Positions 1 through 6,308 of a DNA stretch of 9,733 bases are shown here, piece by piece. Position numbers and translations under genes: made by a program. Position 1 is the first letter of the stretch, and the number at the start of each line of letters is the position of its first letter. Location of the stretch: positions 1 through 9,733 of the forward strand of contig JAKAIH010000066.1 of the NCBI GenBank assembly GCA_021825225.1. The letters are read 5' to 3'. Source of the stretch: Pseudomonadota bacterium. GTDB taxonomy: Bacteria > Pseudomonadota > Gammaproteobacteria > Burkholderiales > SG8-39. The notes below the pieces were generated by a model that was not told where the DNA came from, did no database searches, and saw only the letters and a list, made by a program, of their open reading frames with translations.

Positions 1-1
1 G

Positions 2-247
2 AAAATCGCCAACAGCACGCCCTATGGCCTGGGCGGCGGCGTGTGGTCGAAAGACGAAGAGCACGCGAAGCGCGTGGCGAAGCGCATGCGCACCGGCCAG
101 GTGGACATCAACGGCGGCCCGTTCAATCTGCAGGCGCCCTTCGGCGGCTACAAGCAATCGGGCAACGGGCGCGAGCTCGGGCGCTTCGGACTGGAGGAAT
201 TCCTCGAGTACAAATCGCTGCAATTAAAGCCGGAAGCCAAGGCCTGA
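2..247 (+). CDS. Aldehyde dehydrogenase, C-terminal fragment
   Basis: The window opens inside this gene; about 81 C-terminal codons are present. Visible are [11 protein letters not shown], then the ALDH-superfamily tail [34 protein letters not shown] and a terminator after KPEAKA. These belong to the NAD(P)+-dependent aldehyde dehydrogenase superfamily, whose members oxidise aldehydes to carboxylic acids in the cytosol; the catalytic Cys and Glu lie upstream of the window. The stop codon shares one base with the next start (TGATG at 245-249), so it is translationally coupled to the first MaoC gene. That places it in a catabolic operon with the two dehydratases. The substrate cannot be judged from this fragment. 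Confidence 0.93.
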   Translation, partial: KIANSTPYGLGGGVWSKDEEHAKRVAKRMRTGQVDINGGPFNLQAPFGGYKQSGNGRELGRFGLEEFLEYKSLQLKPEAKA

Positions 248-702
248 TGGCGATCAAGTATTACTGGGAAGACTTCACGCCGGGCCGGGTGTTCGAAACG
301 CCGACGCGCAGCCTGTCGGAAGAAGACATCATCCGCTTTGCGCGCGAGTACGACCCCCAGTCCTTTCATACCGACCCGCAGGCCGCGCGCGCCACGCCTT
401 TCGGCGGACTGATCGCGAGCGGCTGGCAGACTTGCAGCGCCACCATGCGGCTGATGTGCGACGGCTACCTGCTCGAAACCTCCTGCGTCGGCTCGCCCGG
501 CCTGGAGGAGCTGCGCTGGCTGAAACCGGTGCGCCCGGGCGACACGCTGCGCCTCAAGACCACGGTGCTCGAGACCATGCCTTCGGCCAAGCAGCCCAAT
601 CGCGGCACCGTGCTGTTTCGCTGGGACACGCTCAACCAGGACGGCGAAGTCGTGCTGTCGATGCGCGGCCGCCAGCTGTTCCTGCGCCGCACGCCGGCAT
701 AA
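247..702 (+). CDS. MaoC family dehydratase (first tandem copy)
   Basis: A 151-residue hotdog-fold protein of the MaoC / (R)-specific enoyl-CoA hydratase family. Known members hydrate or dehydrate enoyl/hydroxyacyl-CoA thioesters. The catalytic pair Asp36 and His41 is visible in YDPQSFHTD (D-x4-H), followed by FGGLIASGWQT (52-62), the usual hydratase motif region. The length fits a single-hotdog member that dimerises. The ATG overlaps the aldehyde dehydrogenase stop (TGATG); starting there gives [10 protein letters not shown], which aligns with the start of the downstream paralogue. The sequence is about 62% identical (93 of 151 residues, counted by eye without gaps) to the protein encoded at 799-1257. 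The exact acyl-CoA substrate is not readable; an aromatic or branched-acid pathway is only a guess. Confidence 0.93.
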   Translation: MAIKYYWEDFTPGRVFETPTRSLSEEDIIRFAREYDPQSFHTDPQAARATPFGGLIASGWQTCSATMRLMCDGYLLETSCVGSPGLEELRWLKPVRPGDTLRLKTTVLETMPSAKQPNRGTVLFRWDTLNQDGEVVLSMRGRQLFLRRTPA

Positions 703-714
703 GGGGCTATTTCT

Positions 715-740
715 GTATGAGGGGAAACTTCCCCTCATAC
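715..740. repeat. 26-nt palindrome between the maoC paralogues
   Basis: Perfect inverted repeat with arms GTATGAGGGGAA and TTCCCCTCATAC (12 bp) and only AC between. As RNA it would fold as an 11-bp stem with an AACT loop. It lies 13 nt after the first maoC stop. No T-run follows, so it is not a canonical terminator. It may be an attenuating or mRNA-stabilising hairpin, or a short mobile palindromic repeat. Confidence 0.75.
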
Positions 741-754
741 TCCCCTATATTGGG

Positions 755-779
755 CCGTTGCAAAATCATCTTGCAACGG
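755..779. promoter_or_regulatory. Inverted repeat upstream of second maoC (operator or hairpin)
   Basis: Perfect 9-bp arms CCGTTGCAA and TTGCAACGG around the 7-nt spacer AATCATC, ending 19 nt before the TTG start at 799. The size and spacing would suit a dimeric transcription factor site; as RNA it would form a hairpin just before the GAGGAG ribosome binding site. I see no convincing -35/-10 pair next to it (only a lone TATATT at 746-751), so the regulatory role is inferred. Confidence 0.45.
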
Positions 780-798
780 GTTCTGAGGAGAGACGCAG

Positions 799-1257
799 TT
801 GAGCTACAAATACTACTGGGAAGACTTCTATCCGGGACAGGTGCGCGAAGCCGGCGGCATCAGTCTGTCCGAAGAAGAAATCATCGAGTTCGCGAAGAAG
901 TACGATCCGCAGCCCTTCCATACCGACCGCGAAAAAGCCAAACAGACCTATTTCGGCGGACTGATCGCGAGCGGCTGGCAGACCGCCGCCGTCTGCATGC
1001 GCCTGATCTGCGATATGTACCTGCTCGAGGCGGCCAGCCTGGGCTCGCCCGGTGTGGACGAACTGCGCTGGGTGAAACCGGTGCGCGCGGGCGACACGCT
1101 GCATCTGAAGTCCACGGTGCTGGAGACGCGCGCCTCGGCGAGCCGCCCCGACATGGGCACGGTACGCTCGCGCTCCGAGGTCTATAACCAGAACGGCGAA
1201 CTGGTGATGCACATGTCGGGCGTGGGCATGTTCCGCCGCCGCAATCCGGCGAAGTAG
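799..1257 (+). CDS. MaoC family dehydratase (second tandem copy)
   Basis: A 152-residue paralogue of the preceding gene. It has the same D-x4-H catalytic pair (Asp36, His41 in YDPQPFHTD) and the same FGGLIASGWQT stretch, so it should be an active MaoC/R-hydratase-type thioester dehydratase. The start is TTG at 799: GAGGAG at 785-790 sits 8 nt upstream, and translation from there gives MSYKYYWEDF, matching [10 protein letters not shown] of the first copy. The copies are most different at residues 14-21, 44-51, 63-66 and 111-129, which may indicate different acyl chains or hetero-oligomer formation. The 96-nt gap with two hairpins contrasts with the overlapping ALDH-maoC junction, so the second gene may be expressed at a different level. 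It is the last gene before the convergent junction with clsB. Confidence 0.93.
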   Translation: MSYKYYWEDFYPGQVREAGGISLSEEEIIEFAKKYDPQPFHTDREKAKQTYFGGLIASGWQTAAVCMRLICDMYLLEAASLGSPGVDELRWVKPVRAGDTLHLKSTVLETRASASRPDMGTVRSRSEVYNQNGELVMHMSGVGMFRRRNPAK

Positions 1258-1333
1258 CGGGTCCCGCACGGCAAGTTCCGCTGTCGACTTCCGTCTGCAA
1301 TGCAAACTACGGCGTGCAAGCCACCGGCGGACT

Positions 1334-1413
1334 TGCGCGCTACGCGCCAACCATGTTTTCTGTACGGATAAGAAGCATCCGCACAGAAAACATGGTTATG
1401 GATAAATGCAAGG
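1334..1413 (+). repeat. Dispersed intergenic repeat, module A copy 1
   Basis: An 80-nt module in the 318-nt gene-free gap 1258-1575. In order: a small hairpin GCGCG-CTA-CGCGC (1335-1347); a long hairpin with 21-bp arms 1349-1369 and 1377-1397 around AAGAAGC; and a conserved tail ATGGATAAATGCAAGGG. The arms have one mismatch (A1364/C1382), which would be a G.U pair in the opposite-strand RNA. Module A copy 2 at 6165-6250 (other strand) matches in all three parts. Three base pairs of the stem differ between copies, each by a compensatory double change. The rest of the gap holds module B at 1431-1513; I see nothing clear at 1258-1333 or 1514-1575. Confidence 0.85.
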
Positions 1414-1430
1414 GATGTTCGTGTCTTTAC

Positions 1431-1513
1431 ACGAGATCGTCGATGGCGTGCGGATGTGCTTTTCATCCGTACGCCATCGACGATCCGCGCGGACGGCTTC
1501 TCGTCCGCGCAAG
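1431..1513 (+). repeat. Dispersed intergenic repeat, module B copy 1
   Basis: An 83-nt module made of two hairpins. The first has 22-bp arms (1435-1456 and 1464-1485) around TGCTTTT, with a single G.T at 1450/1470. The second has arms GCGCGGACG and CGTCCGCGC (1487-1510) around GCTTCT. It begins ACGAGATCG and ends GCGCAAG. Copy 2 at 6309-6391 is the same length on the opposite strand and about 80% identical (66 of 83 by eye). The second hairpin's arms are identical in both copies while its loop differs. The module sits 62 nt from the clsB stop, between convergent genes, so it could serve as a 3' end structure for either transcript; no U-tract follows on either strand. Confidence 0.85.
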
Positions 1514-1575
1514 CTCGCAGTTCTGCAGCAATGGGGCCGCGACCTAATCCGCCCTGTATCGTCTTCCGCCGCGCT

Positions 1576-2730
1576 TCAGTGCTTGCCGCCGTACCCCGCC
1601 ACGCCCATCAGCAGCCGCGTGCAGCCATAAGCGCTCCAGATCAGCACCCGCCGCCACAGCGGCTGGCGATGCCACTGGCGCTTCGCCACCACCTTGGCGC
1701 CGCTTTTCATGTGCTCGAGCAGACTGCGGCGCAGCTCCCGCGAAAACTGCAGGTCGTCGACGACGACGTTGGCCTCGCGCGCGAGCATCAGGCTGAACGG
1801 GTCGATGTTGGAAGAGCCCACCGTGGCCCAGCGCCGGTCGATCACCGCGACTTTCGCGTGCAGGAAACTCTTGTGATATTCGTAGATCTCCACTCCGGCG
1901 TCGAGCAGCGAGCCGTACAGCGCGCGCGAGGCGTAATGCAGCAGCACATATTCGATCCGTCCCTGCAGCAGCAGCACCACGCGCACGCCGCGCGCGGCCG
2001 CGGCGCGCAGCGCATGGCGGAAGCGCGCGCCGGGAAAAAAATAGGCATTGGCGATGATCACTTCCTTATGCGCGCCGCGGATCGCCTCGAGATAGGCGTC
2101 CTCGATGTCGGAGCGATGGCGAAAATTGTCGCGCACCACGAGCACCGCATGCTGGCTGCCGCGCGCAGCGGCATCCACGTGCGGATGCCGCTGCGCGCTG
2201 CGCTTCAGGCTCGCCCAGGCCACGCGGCGCCACAGGCGCTCGCACTGCTCCAGCACGCCCGCGACCAGCGGGCCCTCGATGCGCACGGCATAATCGTAGC
2301 GCGGCGGCGTATGGTGCGGAGTATGCATGTCGTCGATGATGTTGATGCCGCCGACGAAGGCCACGTGCGCGTCCACCACCGCGAGTTTGCGGTGCAGGCG
2401 CCGCAGGCGGTTGCGCCGCAACGTCAGCGGCGAAGTCTTGGGGCCGAAAATCAGCACGTCGATATCGGCTGCATGCAGCAGCTCGCGCGTCTGCTCGAAC
2501 ATGCCCTTGGAGCCGAAGCCGTCGACGAGCACGTGCACCCGCACGCCGCGCCCGGCCGCGCGCACCAGCGCGCCGGCGATGCTCCTGCCGGTGTCGTCGT
2601 CGGCAAAGATATAGGTCTCGAGGTAGATCTCGTTTTGCGCCGCGTCGATCGCGTGGCGCAGTGCCGGAAAGTAGCCCCTGCCGTTGGTGAGCAGTTGCAG
2701 TTTGTTGCCGCCGAGAAATTCCAGCGTCAT
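1576..2730 (-). CDS. clsB: Cardiolipin synthase B (phospholipase D superfamily)
   Basis: A 384-residue member of the phospholipase D superfamily. Two complete HKD motifs are visible: HRKLAVVD at 113-120 (His113, Lys115, Asp120) followed by AFVGGIN, and HAKVAVID at 291-298 (His291, Lys293, Asp298) followed by GSSNIDPFS. The N-terminus (GGNKLQLLTNG, then LETYIFADDDTG) and overall length match E. coli ClsB/YbhO rather than the larger ClsA, which has N-terminal membrane spans. ClsB makes cardiolipin by phosphatidyl transfer at the inner membrane. Residues about 359-380 are hydrophobic with flanking arginines and may associate with the membrane. The start overlaps the upstream hydrolase stop as ATGA (2727-2730), with no clear Shine-Dalgarno, indicating translational coupling. 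The ybhP-clsB order is the same as in E. coli; ybhN is not present here. Confidence 0.95.
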   Translation of the reverse strand: MTLEFLGGNKLQLLTNGRGYFPALRHAIDAAQNEIYLETYIFADDDTGRSIAGALVRAAGRGVRVHVLVDGFGSKGMFEQTRELLHAADIDVLIFGPKTSPLTLRRNRLRRLHRKLAVVDAHVAFVGGINIIDDMHTPHHTPPRYDYAVRIEGPLVAGVLEQCERLWRRVAWASLKRSAQRHPHVDAAARGSQHAVLVVRDNFRHRSDIEDAYLEAIRGAHKEVIIANAYFFPGARFRHALRAAAARGVRVVLLLQGRIEYVLLHYASRALYGSLLDAGVEIYEYHKSFLHAKVAVIDRRWATVGSSNIDPFSLMLAREANVVVDDLQFSRELRRSLLEHMKSGAKVVAKRQWHRQPLWRRVLIWSAYGCTRLLMGVAGYGGKH

Positions 2731-3467
2731 CGCAGTTCGAGTTCGACGCTCAGCGCGGCATGATCGGAAATGCGCGACCAGGGCAGGCCGTGGTGCACCT
2801 CGGCGTGGCGCACGTCGAAGCCGCGCGCGTAAATGCGGTCCAGGCGCAGCAGCGGAAACGTGCTGGGGTAGGTGCGCGCCGGCCGGCCGCGCTGGTCGCG
2901 AAACACCTCCTTCAGATCGAGCTCCGCCACCAGATGGCGCCCGGCGGAATTGCGCCAGTCGTTGAAATCCCCGGCGACGACGAGCGGCGCGTCAGCGGGC
3001 ACCAGGCGCTGCACGCGCTCGGTCAGCGCGGACAACTGGCGCCGCCGTCCACGCTCATACAGGCCGAAGTGCACGCACAGGCAGTGCAGGCGCAGTTCGC
3101 CCAGCGCGACTTCGCAATGCAGCAGGCCGCGCTGCTCGAAGCGGTGGGCGGACACATCCTGGTTCTCCGCGCTGACGATGGGAAAGCGGCTGAGGATCGC
3201 ATTACCATGGTGGCCGTGGTCGTACACGGCGTTGCGCCCGTAGGCGTAGTCCTGCCACATTTCGTGCGCGAGGAATTCGTACTGCGGCTCGGCCGGCCAG
3301 TCGAGCACGCGCGCGGCATGATGCGCGTGCTCGCCCTGCACCTCCTGCAGAAACACGATGTCCACATCGAGCAGGCGCAGATGATGGCGCAACTCGTGCA
3401 CCATCATGCGCCGGTTGAAATGCGAAAAGCCCTTGTGGATGTTATAGGTGGCGAGGCGCAGCTTCAT
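2727..3467 (-). CDS. ybhP: Endonuclease/exonuclease/phosphatase (EEP) family hydrolase, YbhP-like
   Basis: A 246-residue EEP-fold protein (Mg2+-dependent phosphodiesterase superfamily, with DNase I and sphingomyelinases). The family signature residues are in order: TYNIHKG (Asn9), FLQEVQG (Glu42), CVHFGL (His132), AGDFNDW (Asp167, Asn169), LDRIY (Asp210) and SDHAAL (Asp235, His236). All expected metal-binding and catalytic positions are present, so it should be active. The length and the ATGA overlap with clsB match E. coli YbhP, whose substrate I do not know to be established; a phospholipid or headgroup phosphodiester linked to cardiolipin metabolism is an inference from the pairing. There is no signal peptide, so it is probably cytosolic. 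A promoter is visible about 40 nt upstream of the ATG. Confidence 0.92.
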   Translation of the reverse strand: MKLRLATYNIHKGFSHFNRRMMVHELRHHLRLLDVDIVFLQEVQGEHAHHAARVLDWPAEPQYEFLAHEMWQDYAYGRNAVYDHGHHGNAILSRFPIVSAENQDVSAHRFEQRGLLHCEVALGELRLHCLCVHFGLYERGRRRQLSALTERVQRLVPADAPLVVAGDFNDWRNSAGRHLVAELDLKEVFRDQRGRPARTYPSTFPLLRLDRIYARGFDVRHAEVHHGLPWSRISDHAALSVELELR

Positions 3468-3504
3468 CCCAACCTAACGCTCCGCGTATGTGTGGTCATC
3501 ACCG

Positions 3505-3532
3505 ATATTAGTCGTCGTCAGGTATGAATCAA
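3505..3532 (-). promoter_or_regulatory. Sigma70-type promoter for ybhP-clsB
   Basis: On the minus strand TTGATT (3527-3532) and TAATAT (3505-3510) are separated by 16 nt. Each is close to the -35/-10 consensus. Transcription would start near 3498, giving a leader of about 30 nt before the ATG at 3467. This is the best-matched promoter I can see in the window by eye. Confidence 0.6.
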
Positions 3533-3586
3533 GGCTACTCAAAAATGGCGGCGCTGCATCCGCGGCGGATCTACGCCCCGAAGGAA

Positions 3587-3622
3587 GTCCCCTCGGGGGA
3601 CAAGGGGGGTGCACCCCCCTTG
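3587..3622 (-). terminator. GC-rich double hairpin after nicotinate phosphoribosyltransferase
   Basis: Two adjacent inverted repeats share one base: GTCCCC-TCG-GGGGAC (3587-3601), and a perfect 22-nt palindrome at 3601-3622 built from CAAGGGGGG and CCCCCCTTG around TGCA. CCCCGA at 3576-3581 could alternatively pair with TCGGGG at 3593-3598, an attenuator-like choice. The structure lies 62 nt beyond the NAPRTase stop and upstream of the ybhP promoter, where a terminator would be expected. Neither side has a run of T, so Rho-independent termination is uncertain; a dispersed palindromic repeat is the alternative. Confidence 0.45.
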
Positions 3623-3683
3623 TTCGTGCAATTAGGGCCTTTCCCTGGCCGGAGACACGCTGATTGCTTCCGGCCGATCCAGT

Positions 3684-4916
3684 TTAGGCTTTGAGGCCCT
3701 GAAACAGCTTCTCCCGCCCGACCTTGATCAGAAACTTTCCGTCGTACATGAATATGTCGGCAGTGGCGAACGTGTCGCCGAAAGCCTCCGGGATGAAGGA
3801 ACCGGTGCCGATCACGTCCACCGGCGCGCGCGCATGGCCGAACATCTTGCATTTGAACGGCGTGAAGCCGCTGGAAGCGACGATGCGCGCCGAGTTGAAG
3901 CCGGCGGCGTCCAGGGTCTCGCGCATCTTGATCACGCTCGCCACCGACACCCCGGTGCCGAACAGCACCTTGCGCACGCGGTCCTTGACGATGTTGAGCG
4001 TGTCCGAATCGTAGGCCTCTTCGCCCATCACCGCGCGCACCGCCTCGTATTCGTTCAGCACGTGCAGCCAGTCGGCCACCAGTTCGACCGACTGCTCGTA
4101 ATCCAGGCCCTCGGCGTAGCGCTCGCCATGCGTGTCGATGCGGAACGCCAGCGCACGCGCGCTGGCCGGATCGGCCGGAAGCATGTCGTTGTACCACCAG
4201 CGGCACACCTCGAGAGCGTCGCTGAATTCGCGCGCGTAATAATCGACCAGCACGGTGAGGTTGTCCTTCGGATGGGTCTCGGCGTACATCTGCGCCGCCC
4301 TCAGCGTGGAGCCGGCATAGCCGACGATGGCGTGCGGCATGGTGCCCAGGCCTTTTTCCTGACCGTAGAAATGCGCGGTCAGGTCCTGCGAGCCGCCGAT
4401 GAAGCCGGCCGCACCCGAGAGCTTGGCGATGCGGCTGCCGACCGCGGCGCCGTAGGCGGCCAGCAGGGACAGATCGTCGCCGCAGGCGTGGCGCGCATGC
4501 ATGTCGATGAACGCGACCTTGGGCAGGTCGGTCGCCATCTTGTAGGCGTTGTAGGCCGACACGCAGGCGGTGCCGACGCGGCGCAGCACCAGCGTCTCCA
4601 GTTCGGACAGGGCGGCAAAAGAACCGGTGTAGGTGAAAATCGGTTTCTGGTCGGGGACGAAGGCGCCCTCCTCGTACAGCCGGGTGATTTTGAGCGGCAC
4701 GGCATCCTGCGGATAACATTCGCGCAGGATTTCCAGCGCGGGATTGACGGCGCAAATCGTGCCGCGGCGCAGGAACACGCCGTAGGTCACGGTCTTGTCG
4801 CCGAATTTCTCGACGATCTGGCGCGTCTTGGTGAAATACTTGTCGGTGCGCGAAAGCACGTAATCGGCGCGCTCGCGGCGCTCCGTCTCGACTTTCAAAT
4901 CCAGGGGTTTATTCAT
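3684..4916 (-). CDS. pncB: Nicotinate phosphoribosyltransferase
   Basis: A 410-residue NAPRTase-type protein, which joins nicotinate to PRPP to give nicotinate mononucleotide in the Preiss-Handler NAD salvage route. Visible features, numbered from the chosen start: N-terminal LSRTDKYFTKT; GLGTMPHAIVGY around 190-201, whose GTxxH histidine corresponds to the family's catalytic, phosphorylated His; FRIDTHGERYAEGLDY around 258-273; RIVASSGFTPF; and the phosphate-binding VIGTGSFIPEAFGD near the C-terminus. The length fits the family. I chose the ATG at 4916 (MNKPLDLK) because GGAAAG lies just upstream. An in-frame ATG at 4955 would add 13 residues but has no ribosome binding site and begins unlike the conserved core. 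The gene is divergent from the radical SAM gene and is probably transcribed alone. Confidence 0.92.
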   Translation of the reverse strand: MNKPLDLKVETERRERADYVLSRTDKYFTKTRQIVEKFGDKTVTYGVFLRRGTICAVNPALEILRECYPQDAVPLKITRLYEEGAFVPDQKPIFTYTGSFAALSELETLVLRRVGTACVSAYNAYKMATDLPKVAFIDMHARHACGDDLSLLAAYGAAVGSRIAKLSGAAGFIGGSQDLTAHFYGQEKGLGTMPHAIVGYAGSTLRAAQMYAETHPKDNLTVLVDYYAREFSDALEVCRWWYNDMLPADPASARALAFRIDTHGERYAEGLDYEQSVELVADWLHVLNEYEAVRAVMGEEAYDSDTLNIVKDRVRKVLFGTGVSVASVIKMRETLDAAGFNSARIVASSGFTPFKCKMFGHARAPVDVIGTGSFIPEAFGDTFATADIFMYDGKFLIKVGREKLFQGLKA

Positions 4917-4978
4917 GGCAGCTTTCCGATTAAAAGCATCCGTGACAAAGTTCATGTTGCTTCGGGTGCCGGGCGCAT

Positions 4979-5009
4979 ATTATGGACGGCGCGGCGCCTT
5001 CGCCGCAAG
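4979..5009 (-). promoter_or_regulatory. Possible promoter for nicotinate phosphoribosyltransferase
   Basis: CATAAT on the minus strand (4979-4984) is a good -10. The only -35 candidate is TTGCGG (5004-5009) at a long 19-nt spacing, so this call is weak. The start would fall near 4972, leaving a leader of about 56 nt to the ATG at 4916. Confidence 0.3.
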
Positions 5010-5046
5010 GGAGCGGTCCTGGCATTTGCGCCGGGGAAGGGTTTGC

Positions 5047-5060
5047 TTGACCCACATCAA
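5047..5060 (+). promoter_or_regulatory. FNR/Anr-like box upstream of radical SAM gene
   Basis: TTGACCCACATCAA matches the FNR-family consensus TTGAT-N4-ATCAA at 9 of 10 fixed positions. The dyad centre is at 5053.5. A TAGCAT at 5083-5088 can serve as -10 (4 of 6), putting the start near 5095, exactly 41.5 nt from the centre. That is the classical class II activation spacing. The leader to the GTG at 5126 would be about 31 nt. The inferred role is activation under low oxygen. Confidence 0.55.
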
Positions 5061-5125
5061 AAGCGGCGGATGTCGCTTCCCCTAGCATCGACCGTTCCGC
5101 AGCAGCAAAGCAACAGGAGGCCGGA

Positions 5126-6076
5126 GTGATTACTGACAGAATCGACTCGGTGACCAAGATACCGCCAGAATACATGAAGGCGGCGCCGCCGGCGCCGAAG
5201 AGCGTAAAAATAGAGATTTCGCCGCGCTGCAATTACCGCTGCGGCTTCTGCGCGCTGCGCAAGCGCGAGGTTCAGCCCAAGTGGGACATGGATTTCGCGC
5301 TGTTCAAGCGCATCACGCGCGAAATGCGGGACGCGGGTGTGAGGGAAATCGGCGTGTTCTACCTGGGCGAATCCTTCATGGGCCCGCGGTTGCTCGTGGA
5401 CTGCATCGCCTATCTGAAGTCCGAGCTAGAAATGCCCTATGTGTTCCTCACCTCCAATGCCTCGATGGCGTTTCCGGAAGCGATCGAAGCTTGTATGAAA
5501 GCGGGACTGGACTCGCTCAAATGGTCGGTCAACGCCGCCGACGAGGAGCAGTTCGAGAAAATCATGGGCGTTGCGGGCAGGTTGTTTCACCGCGCCCTGG
5601 ACAATATCCGCGCCGGCTGGGAACTGCGCCGCGAACACGGCTACAAGACCGGGCTGTATGCCTCGTCCATCCGCTACGACGGTGCGCAGCAGGCGAAAAT
5701 GGAGACGCTGCTGCGCGAGCGCGTGCTCCCCTTTGTCGACCTGCATTACTGGTTGCCCTTGTATTCGATGGGCGCTTTCGCCACCGAGCGCGAAGCCCAG
5801 CTCGGCTACCGCCCCACCGCCGGCAACCAGGGAAGAATCGGCGCGCTGCGCGAGCCCCTGCCCTGCTGGTCGGCGTTCACCGAAGGGCACGTGACCGCCG
5901 ACGGCAAGCTCTCGGCCTGCTGCTTCGACGCCACCGCCAACTGGACCATGGGCGACCTGAACAAGCAGTCGTTCATGGACGCCTGGAATGCGCCCGGGTT
6001 CGTGAAGCTGCGCGCGGCACACCTGAAAAAGGACGTGCGCGGTACCGTCTGCGAGAACTGCGTCGCCTACTCTTAA
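5126..6076 (+). CDS. Radical SAM/SPASM domain protein of unknown substrate
   Basis: A 316-residue radical SAM enzyme. The [4Fe-4S]-SAM cluster motif CNYRCGFC is at 35-42 (Cys35, Cys39, Cys42), and a GE motif (FYLGES, 78-83) is in the expected SAM-binding position. The C-terminal part carries Cys247, Cys265, Cys266, Cys309 and Cys312 with GDLNKQSFMDAWN, a SPASM-type auxiliary cluster region. The start is GTG, with AGGAGG (5115-5120) 5 nt upstream. SPASM proteins modify peptides, protein side chains or small molecules. No precursor peptide or partner enzyme lies next to it, so the substrate is not inferable. The FNR-like box fits an oxygen-sensitive enzyme. The gene is divergent from NAPRTase and convergent with nudB. 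Confidence 0.9.
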   Translation: MITDRIDSVTKIPPEYMKAAPPAPKSVKIEISPRCNYRCGFCALRKREVQPKWDMDFALFKRITREMRDAGVREIGVFYLGESFMGPRLLVDCIAYLKSELEMPYVFLTSNASMAFPEAIEACMKAGLDSLKWSVNAADEEQFEKIMGVAGRLFHRALDNIRAGWELRREHGYKTGLYASSIRYDGAQQAKMETLLRERVLPFVDLHYWLPLYSMGAFATEREAQLGYRPTAGNQGRIGALREPLPCWSAFTEGHVTADGKLSACCFDATANWTMGDLNKQSFMDAWNAPGFVKLRAAHLKKDVRGTVCENCVAYS

Positions 6077-6164
6077 GCTGAGATAGCCGGACTAGACGTG
6101 GCGCCTCAAGTCGCACGCTCTTTGTTGCAGAGTTGGAATTGTGCATGAAAACAACGCTAATCCG

Positions 6165-6250
6165 CCTTTGCTTTTTTCCATAACCATGCTTTTGGTGCGG
6201 ATACGCTTTTCATCCGTACCAAAAGCATGGTTGGCGCGCGGAGCGCGCAA
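6165..6250 (-). repeat. Dispersed intergenic repeat, module A copy 2
   Basis: Inverted relative to copy 1. Read on the minus strand it has a GCGCGC-TCC-GCGCGC hairpin (6234-6248), a long hairpin with 21-bp arms (6182-6202 and 6212-6232) around 9 nt, and the tail ATGGAAAAAAGCAAAGG. The single mismatch is at the same stem position as in copy 1 (G.T at 6197/6217 on the plus strand). It lies in the 341-nt gene-free gap 6077-6417, between the 3' ends of the radical SAM gene and nudB. In the rest of that gap, module B occupies 6309-6391; I find no gene or other clear signal at 6077-6164, 6251-6308 or 6392-6417. Confidence 0.85.
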
Positions 6251-6308
6251 TGGCTGCCACGCCAGTATCGCTCGACGTAACACGACGCATCGGATTGCAG
6301 TGCTCGCT

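Noticed and set aside
1340..1513. CRISPR array or direct-repeat array
   Set aside because: Only single copies of each palindromic module per locus; no regularly spaced repeats with unique spacers.
1314..1547. Small ORF across modules A and B (plus strand), sharing the peptide MVMDKCKG with MVMEKSKG read from copy 2 on the minus strand
   Set aside because: The shared peptide arises because both frames cross the conserved tail of module A; the reading frames diverge right after it and the ORF runs through hairpin arms. No ribosome binding site stands out.
1456..2763. 435-codon plus-strand ORF opposite clsB
   Set aside because: Shadow of a GC-rich gene; the minus-strand clsB has both HKD motifs and family length.
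3834..5129. 431-codon plus-strand ORF opposite NAPRTase
   Set aside because: Antisense shadow; low-complexity His/Arg/Ala-rich translation with no recognisable motif.
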